This document shows, piece after piece, positions 1 through 6,923 of a DNA stretch of 64,000 nt; the stretch's first letter is position 1; each line of letters begins with the position of its first letter. Both the position numbers and the translations under genes were made by a program. Origin of the DNA: an uncultured Prevotella sp. (GTDB lineage Bacteria > Bacteroidota > Bacteroidia > Bacteroidales > Bacteroidaceae); the NCBI GenBank assembly GCA_900315695.1, contig ONAE01000008.1:1-64000 (forward strand), written 5' to 3'. Below the pieces are notes generated by a model. The model was given only the letters and a program-made list of their open reading frames with translations, did not search any database and was not told where the DNA came from.

Positions 1-78
1 TGTCACCTGTATCCAGCAATTGGGCTGCCACTCTGTGAGCTGGGTCAGTCCGCCTTGGGTGTTCCAGAAAGTCTTCAT
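1..78 (-). CDS. CorA-like magnesium transporter, N-terminal fragment
   Basis: This is the first 26 codons of a minus-strand gene that runs off the left edge of the window. The visible start reads MKTFWNTQGGLTQL and continues with a WQPNCWIQV segment. That resembles, from memory, the N-termini of Bacteroidetes CorA-family divalent cation channels. Too little is present to see the membrane segments or the GMN motif, so the family call rests on the N-terminus alone. A good promoter lies upstream at 219-253, leaving a leader of about 130 bases that contains an inverted repeat next to the start codon. The function is a tentative recognition; the existence of a gene start is better supported. Confidence 0.45.
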   Translation of the reverse strand, partial: MKTFWNTQGGLTQLTEWQPNCWIQVT

Positions 79-81
79 TGT

Positions 82-131
82 GCTAATCCTTTTTTCGTTA
101 GTGAAATGGTTTTAGCGGCAAAGGGATTAGC
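82..131 (-). repeat. Inverted repeat in the 5' leader of the CorA-like gene
   Basis: GCTAATCC at 82-89 pairs perfectly with GGATTAGC at 124-131, enclosing 34 bases. The arm nearest the gene ends only three bases before the ATG at 78, so folding would bury the region where ribosomes load. It may be a cis-regulatory leader structure. No known riboswitch fold was recognised. Confidence 0.4.
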
Positions 132-218
132 AGCCTTGTCGCTCATCCCCCGCCTTACGAATTGTAATTGTCCGCCGGGTAATCGTCCATATTTTTGTTA
201 ATGTTTAAATTTATCGCC

Positions 219-253
219 TGCAAAGGTAAGAAAAAAAATCCGCAGTTACAAAC
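219..253 (-). promoter_or_regulatory. Bacteroidetes-type promoter for the CorA-like gene
   Basis: On the minus strand TTTG is followed after about 20 bases by TACCTTTGC, the consensus of the Bacteroidetes primary sigma factor. The -33 element lies inside the terminator hairpin that ends pepD, so the two signals share DNA. Confidence 0.7.
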
Positions 254-272
254 AAACTGCGGATTTTTTTCG
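236..272 (-). terminator. Rho-independent terminator after pepD
   Basis: The hairpin ATCCGCAGTT / AACTGCGGAT has a short loop and A/T runs on both sides, so it could work in either direction. It sits a few bases past the pepD stop codon and overlaps the next promoter. Confidence 0.8.
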
Positions 273-275
273 AAT

Positions 276-1733
276 TTATTTCTCGGGAATGTCTTCGAGG
301 GCTTTCTTCAGGAGTTCCCAGAAGGGAGCAACGGTCTCGATAAGAGCGCGTTCACTGGTGGTGTGCGGCGACTTCATGGTAGGACCGAATGAGACGACGT
401 CAAGATTGGGATACTTGCCCAGAATGACCGAGCACTCCAGACCTGCGTGGTCCACCTGGATGATGCCGTCCTGTCCGAACAACTTCTTATAGTCCTTCAG
501 CAGCAGGTGTAGGATTTCTGAGTCTGGGTTGGGATCCCAGCCACTGTATGAGCCTGCGGTCTCTACCTTCATGCCAGCCATGTTAAAGCAGCTCTCCAGC
601 ATCTTGACGATGTAGTCTTTCATGTCCTCACGACTCGAACGGGCCAGGATCTTGAAAACGGTGTGTCCATTCTCGATGTCGATAATGGCCAGGTTTGATG
701 AGGTCTCTACTACGCTGGGGTAAGAAGGTATCATACGTACTACGCCGTCGTGACAGGCGTAGATGGCATCGATGAGGTTGTCTTGAATCTCAACGGGTAC
801 CTGCTTGGCCGGAGTTTCCACACGTTCCACATTGAACTTAATGCCTGTCTCAATGCCCTTAAACTGGCTGTTGAAGTCGGCCAGCCAGTCTTCTGCCAGT
901 TCTCCGAGGGCTTCCACGTTCTCCTTCGGCAGCGTCAGCACGGCTTCTGCTTTATAGGGAATGACGTTGCGCACCTTGCCACCATGCCATGATGTCAGAC
1001 GGGCATCCAACTGCTCGATGGCCTCGCGGACAAAGCGTACCAGTTGCTTGTTGGCATTGGCGCGGCCTTCGTGAATCTCCAGACCGCTATGACCGCTGCG
1101 CAGTCCTTTCAGTGTCACCAGTACGGCAGCATCCTCAGGATCGGTATCTGCCTCCTGGTAGTCGAGGGTGGCGGTGATGTCGATACCACCGGCAGAACCG
1201 ATGACGAATTTACCCCATGTCTCTGAGTCGAGGTTCAGGAGAATGTCGCCTTGCAGTTCACCGGCAGGCAGTTCGTTGGCACCAAACATGCCTGTTTCCT
1301 CATCACGGGTGATGAGTGCTTCGATAGGGCCGTGCTTCAGACTTTTGTCCTCCATAACAGACATGATGGCGGCAACGCCAAGTCCATTGTCGGCTCCTAA
1401 TGTGGTACCTTTGGCCTTCACCCAGCCATTGTCAATCCAAGGGCGGATGGGGTCAGTCTCGAAGTTGTGTGTCGATTCGGTATCACGCTCAGGCACCATG
1501 TCCATGTGGGCCTGCAGGATGACACCCTTGCGGTTCTCCATGCCTGCCGATGCTGGCTTGCGCATCACGATGTTTCCGGCGGGATCCTTGAAGGCCTCGA
1601 CGCCTGCTTCTTTGGCAAAATCAAGCAGGAACTGTTGGATCTTCTCCAGGTGTCCTGATGGTCGTGGTACTTGTGTCAGTGCATAGAAGTTCTTCCAAAT
1701 GCACTTTGGGTTCAGATTTTGAATTTCGTTCAT
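276..1733 (-). CDS. pepD: Aminoacyl-histidine dipeptidase (M20 family)
   Basis: This 485-residue cytosolic zinc peptidase would hydrolyse Xaa-His and other dipeptides. M20 metal-site motifs are visible in order: H76-x-D78 in QAHMDMV, D115 in LGADNG, and the E145/E146 pair in TRDEETG, where the catalytic Glu and a metal ligand lie. A C-terminal His sits in VDHAGLEC. The length matches PepD of Bacteroidetes and enterobacteria. The start overlaps the stop of the upstream membrane-protein gene by four bases (ATGA), so the two are co-transcribed and probably translationally coupled. A terminator follows the stop. I see nothing unusual and regard the identification as secure. Confidence 0.93.
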   Translation of the reverse strand: MNEIQNLNPKCIWKNFYALTQVPRPSGHLEKIQQFLLDFAKEAGVEAFKDPAGNIVMRKPASAGMENRKGVILQAHMDMVPERDTESTHNFETDPIRPWIDNGWVKAKGTTLGADNGLGVAAIMSVMEDKSLKHGPIEALITRDEETGMFGANELPAGELQGDILLNLDSETWGKFVIGSAGGIDITATLDYQEADTDPEDAAVLVTLKGLRSGHSGLEIHEGRANANKQLVRFVREAIEQLDARLTSWHGGKVRNVIPYKAEAVLTLPKENVEALGELAEDWLADFNSQFKGIETGIKFNVERVETPAKQVPVEIQDNLIDAIYACHDGVVRMIPSYPSVVETSSNLAIIDIENGHTVFKILARSSREDMKDYIVKMLESCFNMAGMKVETAGSYSGWDPNPDSEILHLLLKDYKKLFGQDGIIQVDHAGLECSVILGKYPNLDVVSFGPTMKSPHTTSERALIETVAPFWELLKKALEDIPEK

Positions 1734-2737
1734 AATACTATCGTTTTAGATTGAATACGTTTCGTATATAGTAGGGCAGCCCAAGCGTAGATGCCTAAGG
1801 CTACAACCAGCATGGTCTGTATAGTGTGGACGATGAGTACAAACCATAAAGCCTGCTCGTCGGCAACCCCATAGAGGATGAGCATCGTCTTGATGGCGAA
1901 ATGCCAAGGACCTGCACCATTGGGTGTCGGCACGATGACGGCGAAGTTGGCTACTACGAATGACACCAGCGCACAACCGATGCCCAGATGGGCTGTGAAG
2001 TCGAAACAGAAGAATGTTAGATAGTAGTGTAGGAAGTAGCACACCCAGATACCCACAGAAAAAAACAGGTAGAGGGGCAGATTCTTCACACCCTTCAGAG
2101 AGAGCACACCCTCCCAGATGCCACTCAAGGTCATCTTCACCTTATTATATATAGTGAACTTCTTCAGCAACAGATGGAGCAGGATAAGGGCTGCAATGCC
2201 ACAGATGGCTGTGACGAGATAACCCATCGATGAGAAACGGTCGAAGATATGGTCGAGCGAAGTACCTGTCTTCTGGAAGAAAGTGCCAAAAGTACTTATC
2301 TCAAGCAACAGGATTAAGGATGAGTAGCCCAACACGATCAGGGTATCGACAGCACGCTCAGTGACAACGGTGCCTAAGGCTTTTGAGAAAGAGATGCCCT
2401 CAAAGCGTTTCAGCACTCCACAGCGGGTGAACTCGCCGATACGAGGGATTACCAGACTGACGGCATACGACAGAAAGATGGAATAGATGGTTGTTGCGGC
2501 TCTGGGGGATTCGCCCAAGGGCTCCAAGGTCTGCTTCCAACGCCAACCGCGAAACATCTGTGCCAGGATACCGAAAGGGAAGGAGAGAAGCATCCAGGTC
2601 CAGTTCATCTCATGGGTCATGACATGAAAGAAACGTCCGAAATCCTCACCTCTGTACATCCAATACAAAATAGCCCCGCCCAGAAGAACGGGAGAGATGA
2701 TTTTTGCGGCATTTATGAAAACCGTTTTTATTTCCAT
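1730..2737 (-). CDS. Lysylphosphatidylglycerol synthase TM-domain (UPF0104, flippase-like) protein
   Basis: A 335-residue integral membrane protein with about eight hydrophobic segments. It resembles the flippase-like membrane half of MprF without the aminoacyl-transferase half (UPF0104/YbhN type), so a role in lipid handling is a family inference only. Its stop overlaps the pepD start. The promoter box TATCTTTGC at 2742-2750 ends only four bases before the ATG at 2737, so the mRNA would be nearly or fully leaderless if this start is right. The next Met is about 25 residues in and would remove part of the first membrane segment, so I keep the first ATG. An FNR-like palindrome covers the -33 region. 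Confidence 0.8.
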   Translation of the reverse strand: MEIKTVFINAAKIISPVLLGGAILYWMYRGEDFGRFFHVMTHEMNWTWMLLSFPFGILAQMFRGWRWKQTLEPLGESPRAATTIYSIFLSYAVSLVIPRIGEFTRCGVLKRFEGISFSKALGTVVTERAVDTLIVLGYSSLILLLEISTFGTFFQKTGTSLDHIFDRFSSMGYLVTAICGIAALILLHLLLKKFTIYNKVKMTLSGIWEGVLSLKGVKNLPLYLFFSVGIWVCYFLHYYLTFFCFDFTAHLGIGCALVSFVVANFAVIVPTPNGAGPWHFAIKTMLILYGVADEQALWFVLIVHTIQTMLVVALGIYAWAALLYTKRIQSKTIVL

Positions 2738-2741
2738 GGGT

Positions 2742-2774
2742 GCAAAGATACGATTTTCCCTTGATATACGTCAA
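2742..2774 (-). promoter_or_regulatory. Promoter of the UPF0104-pepD operon
   Basis: TATCTTTGC (2750 to 2742) is preceded after 21 bases by TTG at 2774-2772, which is part of the palindrome at 2761-2774. A regulator bound there would contact or block the -33 region. Confidence 0.55.
2761..2774. promoter_or_regulatory. FNR/CRP-type palindrome, copy 1
   Basis: TTGATATACGTCAA matches the classical FNR box TTGAT-N4-ATCAA with one mismatch. Its centre lies 67.5 bases upstream of the -7 box of the small gene at 2883 and over the -33 element of the divergent operon. A nearly identical palindrome occurs at 3932-3945. Confidence 0.5.
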
Positions 2775-2815
2775 CAAAACTTTTCTTTTTCTCCTTTTTT
2801 ATCTTAAAAAGTCGA

Positions 2816-2843
2816 TTGTGTGCGCAAACAGTTGTAATTTTGC
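2816..2843 (+). promoter_or_regulatory. Promoter of the 30-codon small gene
   Basis: TAATTTTGC at 2835-2843 fits TAnnTTTGC. A TTG at 2816-2818 is 16 bases upstream, shorter than ideal. The box lies 39 bases before the small gene's ATG. Confidence 0.55.
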
Positions 2844-2882
2844 ATCGTTTTTAGGATAATCATTAATAAAGCAAAAACGAAT

Positions 2883-2975
2883 ATGACAGCATTGTTTATG
2901 ATAACATTAGTCGTTGCAGTATGTGTTTCTGAAGCCTTGAAGGTGAACAACGACATGAATTTGAGAGTGAAATAA
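2883..2975 (+). CDS. Small hydrophobic protein of 30 residues
   Basis: The reading frame ATG 2883 to TAA 2975 encodes 30 residues. It begins MTALFMITLVVAVCVSEAL, a single potential membrane segment, and ends in a polar tail with NNDMNLRVK. I do not recognise a family. It is called a gene because of its surroundings: a Bacteroidetes -7 box at 2835-2843 lies just upstream, a rho-independent terminator (3010-3040) just downstream, and no other frame occupies this stretch. An FNR-like palindrome lies about 68 bases above the -7 box, which hints at redox or oxygen control. There is no evident Shine-Dalgarno sequence, as is usual here. The transcript could instead be a small RNA. Confidence 0.5.
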   Translation: MTALFMITLVVAVCVSEALKVNNDMNLRVK

Positions 2976-3009
2976 CGACTGTAAAGAGTTAAGAAAGTAT
3001 AGAAAGAAC

Positions 3010-3040
3010 GGGTTGGATGTGATTCCAGCCCATCTTTTTT
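3010..3040 (+). terminator. Rho-independent terminator after the small gene
   Basis: GGGTTGG (3010-3016) pairs with CCAGCCC (3025-3031) with one G-T pair, followed by a T run at 3034-3040. It ends the short transcription unit and insulates rsmA. Confidence 0.75.
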
Positions 3041-3049
3041 AGTGGATTA

Positions 3050-3082
3050 TTTGGATTTTTGCTCACTTAATCGTATCTTTGC
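3050..3082 (+). promoter_or_regulatory. Promoter of rsmA
   Basis: TTTG (3050-3053), 20 bases, then TATCTTTGC (3074-3082). The ATG follows four bases later, which fixes the start at 3087 and implies a leaderless or near-leaderless mRNA. Confidence 0.8.
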
Positions 3083-3086
3083 AGCC

Positions 3087-3887
3087 ATGAAACAAGTAAG
3101 ACCCAAGAAGAACCTCGGTCAGCACTTCCTGACCGACCTGAGTATTGCCAAGGCGATAGCTGATACCGTAGATGCCTGTCCTAAGATTCCTGTACTCGAG
3201 GTAGGACCTGGTATGGGTGTGATGACGCAGTTTCTCGTTGAGAAGCCCCGTCCTTTCAAGGTGGTTGAGATTGATCGTGAGTCGGTGGCCTATCTTCAGG
3301 AGCATTTTCCGCGCCTCTCTAATAATATAATAGGTGGCGACTTCCTCAGGATGGATTTGAATGAGGTGTTCGATGGTCAGCAATTTGTCCTGACGGGCAA
3401 CTATCCCTATGATATTTCTTCCCAGATATTTTTCAAGATGCTCGATAATAAGGATCTGATTCCTTGTTGTACGGGTATGATCCAGCATGAGGTGGCAGTT
3501 CGCATGGCGTCACAGCCAGGCAACAAGCAGTATGGTATTCTGTCGGTACTGATTCAAGCTTGGTATCATGTGGAGTATCTCTTCACCGTGGAGCCTGGCG
3601 TGTTTAATCCACCCCCTAAGGTACAGAGTGCCGTCATCCGCATGACACGTAATGACGTGAAGGATCTGGGCTGTGATGAACGGTTGTTCCGTCGAGTCGT
3701 GAAAACGGTGTTTAATCAGCGTAGGAAGATGCTTCGTGTCTCATTGAAGCAAATATTCAATGGTGAACATCCTGCATCGGCCTCATTCTTTGAGAATGAA
3801 ATGATGACGCGCCGTCCTGAGCAGCTTTCTATCTCAGAGTTTGTGATACTTACCAACCTCGTTGAAAAAGAATTATTGGTAGTTTGA
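3087..3887 (+). CDS. rsmA: 16S rRNA (adenine(1518)-N(6)/adenine(1519)-N(6))-dimethyltransferase
   Basis: RsmA/KsgA dimethylates two adjacent adenines near the 3' end of 16S rRNA during small-subunit maturation. The 266-residue product begins MKQVRPKKNLGQHFL. It has the family GQHFL motif (11-15), the SAM-binding EVGPGMG (38-44), and the catalytic motif IV as NYPYDIS (about 105-111, the Bacteroidetes form of NLPYNIS). NPPPKV follows later. The frame is open upstream to a GTG at 3042, but that would lie above the promoter, so ATG 3087 is chosen. The gene has its own promoter and is monocistronic in this window. Confidence 0.94.
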   Translation: MKQVRPKKNLGQHFLTDLSIAKAIADTVDACPKIPVLEVGPGMGVMTQFLVEKPRPFKVVEIDRESVAYLQEHFPRLSNNIIGGDFLRMDLNEVFDGQQFVLTGNYPYDISSQIFFKMLDNKDLIPCCTGMIQHEVAVRMASQPGNKQYGILSVLIQAWYHVEYLFTVEPGVFNPPPKVQSAVIRMTRNDVKDLGCDERLFRRVVKTVFNQRRKMLRVSLKQIFNGEHPASASFFENEMMTRRPEQLSISEFVILTNLVEKELLVV

Positions 3888-3931
3888 CACTGTTATCGAA
3901 CACAATATAGGTGTGTTCGCACACAATAAAC

Positions 3932-3945
3932 TTGATATACATCAA
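3932..3945. promoter_or_regulatory. FNR/CRP-type palindrome, copy 2 (exact match)
   Basis: TTGATATACATCAA is a perfect TTGAT-N4-ATCAA site. Its centre lies 68.5 bases upstream of the -7 box at 4007, almost the same geometry as copy 1. Confidence 0.55.
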
Positions 3946-3983
3946 AAGAAAGGCTCTTTTTTTATAAAAAGGGGCATATTATA

Positions 3984-4015
3984 TTGCAGGATATGAAAAA
4001 TCGTCGTACCTTTGC
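3984..4015 (+). promoter_or_regulatory. Orphan plus-strand promoter
   Basis: TTGC at 3984-3987, 19 bases, then TACCTTTGC at 4007-4015. No coding sequence follows on this strand. Transcription would run antisense into the 3' end of the PPIase gene. Confidence 0.6.
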
Positions 4016-4112
4016 AGTGTCAAAAGACAAAAAGATACTTCAATAGATTCACAAACACAGAGGTATTAGTTTAAGGTAAAGATTGAATTTAGGTTTTAGT
4101 TAGAGTTAATAG

Positions 4113-4976
4113 TTAGATTTTAGTTTTAGGTTTATTATTTTGATTGGCAATAGGTTTTTCTAAGGTGTTAGAAAAGATTTGCAAGTAGGGATAACAGACG
4201 CAGTGGTGACACTCCGTGGACGGCTTTTTTGTTGCTTTCGGTTTCTTAGGCTGGGGCAGATCCTTGGTAACGGTAGCCTTCAGAATACGGATGTCCTCTA
4301 ACGGCCGGTCGTTCTTGTCTGTTTTTACACCTTGGATCTTCTCAACAACATCCAATCCCTCAACCACTTCGCCAAACACAGTGTATTGACCGTCGAGATG
4401 GGGTGTGCCTCCAATGGTCTTATACACCTCTATCATCTCGGGAGTGAGTTTTACGGTGCCTTGGGTGGCCGAGTCGAGTTTTTCCTGCACTTTGGCGAGT
4501 ACACGATCGTCTGTGTAGATCTTTCCCCAGACGATATAGAACTGACAGGCTGAAGAACGGAGCTCTGGATTCACCTTCTCGTTCTCACGTGCCATTGCTA
4601 CCACACCACGACGATGGAAAATCTGTGGCAGACGGAACTCGGCCTCAGTAGTATAGTCAAAATCGCCTGAACCCAACAACTGTCCTGGTTTGGCGTGCTT
4701 GCTGTTGGTGTCGCCGCTCTGAATCATAAAGTCCTTAATGACACGATGGATTAGCAAAGAGTCATAGATGCCCATCTTTGTAATCTTCAGGAAGTTGTCA
4801 CGTGTCTGTGGCGTCTCGTCATAGAGAGCGATACGGATATTACCTGCTGTGGTCTCAAACAGCACCTCAGTGTTCTTGGTCTGAGCATTTATAGATAAAA
4901 AAGTAAAAAGCCCCCAAAGTAAAATACCCATTACCTTGTGATTGATTGTCTGTTGTTTGATTTTACTCCTTTCCAT
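4113..4976 (-). CDS. Cyclophilin-type peptidylprolyl isomerase, exported
   Basis: A 287-residue protein with an N-terminal hydrophobic segment ending near SINA-Q (residues 28-32), which reads as a signal peptide, so it probably folds proteins in the periplasm. The cyclophilin domain spans about 35-240, with FETTAGNIRIALY at its start, the HRVIKDFMIQSGD block and a VFGEVVEGLDVVEKI block. The start has several candidates; an internal Met at residue 16 would give a shorter signal peptide. After the domain comes a Lys/Pro-rich linker and an odd tail with CHHCVC and a polar end read through low-complexity DNA. It follows the MATE gene by 18 bases and is probably co-transcribed with it. Confidence 0.85.
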   Translation of the reverse strand: MERSKIKQQTINHKVMGILLWGLFTFLSINAQTKNTEVLFETTAGNIRIALYDETPQTRDNFLKITKMGIYDSLLIHRVIKDFMIQSGDTNSKHAKPGQLLGSGDFDYTTEAEFRLPQIFHRRGVVAMARENEKVNPELRSSACQFYIVWGKIYTDDRVLAKVQEKLDSATQGTVKLTPEMIEVYKTIGGTPHLDGQYTVFGEVVEGLDVVEKIQGVKTDKNDRPLEDIRILKATVTKDLPQPKKPKATKKPSTECHHCVCYPYLQIFSNTLEKPIANQNNKPKTKI

Positions 4977-4994
4977 ATCATTTCTCCTTATTTT

Positions 4995-6386
4995 TTAGTT
5001 TTTACTTTTTACCATTAATTTCTCTGCCCAGTTCCCTTTGAACAGGCGGATAAGGAAGATGGTGCCGCGAAGTGTGAGCTCGATGGCCATAGCTGTCCAC
5101 ACACCTTTCAAACCATATTTCGGTGCAAGACTTGCTGCGAGGGTCAGACGTACGAACCACATGGAGCAAAGGCTTATTGCAGCAGGAACCAGGGTGTCGC
5201 CAGCACCAATGAATATACCGTTCACTACAATGGCAGCAGCAAACATCGGTTCTGCCCAGGCCTCAATACGGAGTGCTTCTGCACCAACGGCAATCACCTC
5301 CTCAACGGGTGACATCATACTCATCAGCTCTGGGGCGAAGATCCACATTAGCACACCCATCACGGTCATCACCGAGATTCCCAAAGCAACAGACATACGT
5401 GCAAGAGAGCGTGTGAGCTGTTTCTGACCTGCACCGATGCCCTGTCCCACCAGGGTGGTGGCGGCTTCGGCGATACCATAGCCAGGCATGTAACAGAGAC
5501 TCTCAACGGTGATGGCTAACGAGTGAGCTGCTATGGCGATGGTGCCCAAAGGTGCAACGATCAGCGTACTGACAACGTAAGATCCTCCCATCAGCATATG
5601 CTGTAACCCCATAGGGCCACCAATCTTTATGGCTGTTCTCACAGTTTCTTCCTTGGGCTTAAATGATCCTGGTCGTCCGACGAGTGAAAGCATCTCCGAT
5701 TTCACCATCAGGAAATACAGCATCAGGGCAGCTGTTATCAGCATGGCTACGCCAGTCCCTATGGCGGCCCCCATCACACCTAACTCCATGATATATATGA
5801 ATAGGTAGTTGAAAGCTACATCCATGACGCACATGCCGATATTAAGGATTGAAGGAATCTTCATATTTCCAGAGCACTTCAGCATCGATCCTGCCAGTCC
5901 TTCCATCTGGAAGAAAATACCGCAGAAGGCGAAGATGGCAAAATAGAGTGAAGCATCACGAGTGATCTCAGGAGCACCTCCCAACCAATGGGGGAGGAAA
6001 GGGGAGATGCCAATACCGATGACGGAGATTATCAGAGCCCAGATGAGACAGCAGATCAGCGACTGTCGAAGCACACGACGGGCTGCTTCAAAATCGCTGG
6101 CGCCAATGAAGTGGGCCACCTGCACGGAGAAGCCCATATTCGCAGCTGAAGCCAGACCTCCCATCAACCAGCTAGTCGATTCTACCAAACCGATAGCTGC
6201 AGAGGCCTTTGCCCCCAGATGTCCCACCATCGACGCATCGATGAAGAACATCACAGTAGCAGAGATCTGCGCAAGAATGCTGGGGATACTCAGCTGAGTG
6301 ATCAGTGCCAGCTTCTCGCGACTAGTCAATGAGCGTCCTTCCCGTATATAGGATAGTAGCAGTTCGCTGTTCTTAACTTTCTTCAT
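4995..6386 (-). CDS. MATE family efflux transporter
   Basis: A 463-residue inner-membrane protein with about twelve hydrophobic segments in the two-bundle arrangement of MATE (NorM/DinF-type) exporters, which move drugs or metabolites out using sodium or proton gradients. Typical stretches include QLSIPSILAQ near the N-terminus, FFIDASMVGHLG in the first bundle, and VGQGIGAG in the second half. The substrate cannot be inferred. The ATG lies three bases after the T run of the rpsO terminator, and no clear separate promoter is visible. The gene therefore depends either on read-through from rpsO or on a promoter inside rpsO. Confidence 0.9.
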   Translation of the reverse strand: MKKVKNSELLLSYIREGRSLTSREKLALITQLSIPSILAQISATVMFFIDASMVGHLGAKASAAIGLVESTSWLMGGLASAANMGFSVQVAHFIGASDFEAARRVLRQSLICCLIWALIISVIGIGISPFLPHWLGGAPEITRDASLYFAIFAFCGIFFQMEGLAGSMLKCSGNMKIPSILNIGMCVMDVAFNYLFIYIMELGVMGAAIGTGVAMLITAALMLYFLMVKSEMLSLVGRPGSFKPKEETVRTAIKIGGPMGLQHMLMGGSYVVSTLIVAPLGTIAIAAHSLAITVESLCYMPGYGIAEAATTLVGQGIGAGQKQLTRSLARMSVALGISVMTVMGVLMWIFAPELMSMMSPVEEVIAVGAEALRIEAWAEPMFAAAIVVNGIFIGAGDTLVPAAISLCSMWFVRLTLAASLAPKYGLKGVWTAMAIELTLRGTIFLIRLFKGNWAEKLMVKSKN

Positions 6387-6388
6387 TT

Positions 6389-6416
6389 AAAAAAAGCCCC
6401 GCAATCTGCGAGGCTT
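6389..6416 (-). terminator. Rho-independent terminator after rpsO
   Basis: GCCTCGC pairs with GCGGGGC (one T-G pair) around a short loop, followed on the minus strand by seven T. It ends immediately before the MATE start codon, so it probably attenuates rather than fully separates the two genes. Confidence 0.8.
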
Positions 6417-6430
6417 TAAGATGTTTGTGA

Positions 6431-6700
6431 TTACTTACGAAGACCGAGGGCCTTGATGATAGCACGGTAGCGGTTGATGTCCTTGTTGTAGAGGTACTTC
6501 AGCAACTTACGGCGCTTACCAACGAGCATCGTCAGTGAACGAGCTGTGTTGTGGTCCTTGTGATTCTTCTTCAGGTGCTCTGTCAGGTGAGAGATACGGT
6601 AAGAGAAAAGAGCAATCTGTGCCTCTGCAGAACCAGTGTCAGTGGTGCTCTTGCCATACTGACCGAAGATCTCTTCCTTCTTGGCTTTGTCTAAATACAT
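6431..6700 (-). CDS. rpsO: 30S ribosomal protein S15
   Basis: An 89-residue ribosomal protein that binds the central domain of 16S rRNA early in small-subunit assembly. The sequence has the typical S15 pattern: TGSAEAQIALFSYRISHLTEHL, then HNTARSLTMLVGKRRKLLKYL, ending in IKALGLRK. Length and start are standard. It has a strong promoter at 6810-6842 and a leader of about 105 bases with palindromic elements. Feedback control by S15 binding its own leader is known in other phyla and is possible here. Confidence 0.97.
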   Translation of the reverse strand: MYLDKAKKEEIFGQYGKSTTDTGSAEAQIALFSYRISHLTEHLKKNHKDHNTARSLTMLVGKRRKLLKYLYNKDINRYRAIIKALGLRK

Positions 6701-6803
6701 AATTTAATTGTGATTAATTGTTTTGCAATAACATCTTTCAGACGCGTCTGCCTACCTAATCACCGGTGGTTTACGTCATCAAATGCTTCGGATTTTCCGA
6801 AAT
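6701..6803 (-). promoter_or_regulatory. Structured 5' leader of rpsO
   Basis: The leader contains the perfect 12-base palindrome CAGACGCGTCTG (6739-6750), an ACCACCGGTG element and a CGGAAAATCCG mini-hairpin nearer the promoter. S15 leaders act as autoregulatory switches in several bacterial groups. The claim for this one is inference. Confidence 0.35.
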
Positions 6804-6809
6804 GCGGGT

Positions 6810-6842
6810 GCAAAGGTACGAATAATTTGAATAAATACCAAA
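6810..6842 (-). promoter_or_regulatory. Promoter of rpsO
   Basis: On the minus strand TTTG, 20 bases, TACCTTTGC: a full match to the Bacteroidetes housekeeping promoter, divergent from the typA promoter. Confidence 0.8.
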
Positions 6843-6861
6843 TATTTCCAAAAAAAGTTGT

Positions 6862-6891
6862 ACCTTTGCAGCCGAATTTAATAATTCGGCA
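6862..6891 (+). promoter_or_regulatory. typA promoter box and leader hairpin
   Basis: TACCTTTGC at 6862-6870 is followed at once by the perfect stem GCCGAAT (6872-6878) / ATTCGGC (6885-6891). The hairpin would therefore form at the 5' end of the mRNA, which may stabilise it. The -33 element is weak. Confidence 0.55.
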
Positions 6892-6923
6892 GCGAGAATG
6901 GGCTGTTTTTATAATAATAAGGT

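Larger units (their letters stand above)
3888..4112. other. Intergenic region with hairpin, FNR-like box and a promoter without a gene
   Basis: This 225-base spacer lies between two converging genes. It holds a GTGTG-TTCG-CACAC hairpin (3911-3924), an exact FNR-type palindrome (3932-3945) and a plus-strand promoter (3984-4015). Downstream of the promoter there is no ATG before the end of the PPIase gene, only A/T-rich sequence with repeated TTAG/TTTTAG words. It may be the remnant of a lost gene or encode a small RNA. Confidence 0.5.

Noticed and set aside
3042..3086. Upstream extension of rsmA from a GTG
   Set aside because: The extension contains the promoter elements (3050-3082), and the protein family begins at the MKQVRPKKNLGQHFL codon.
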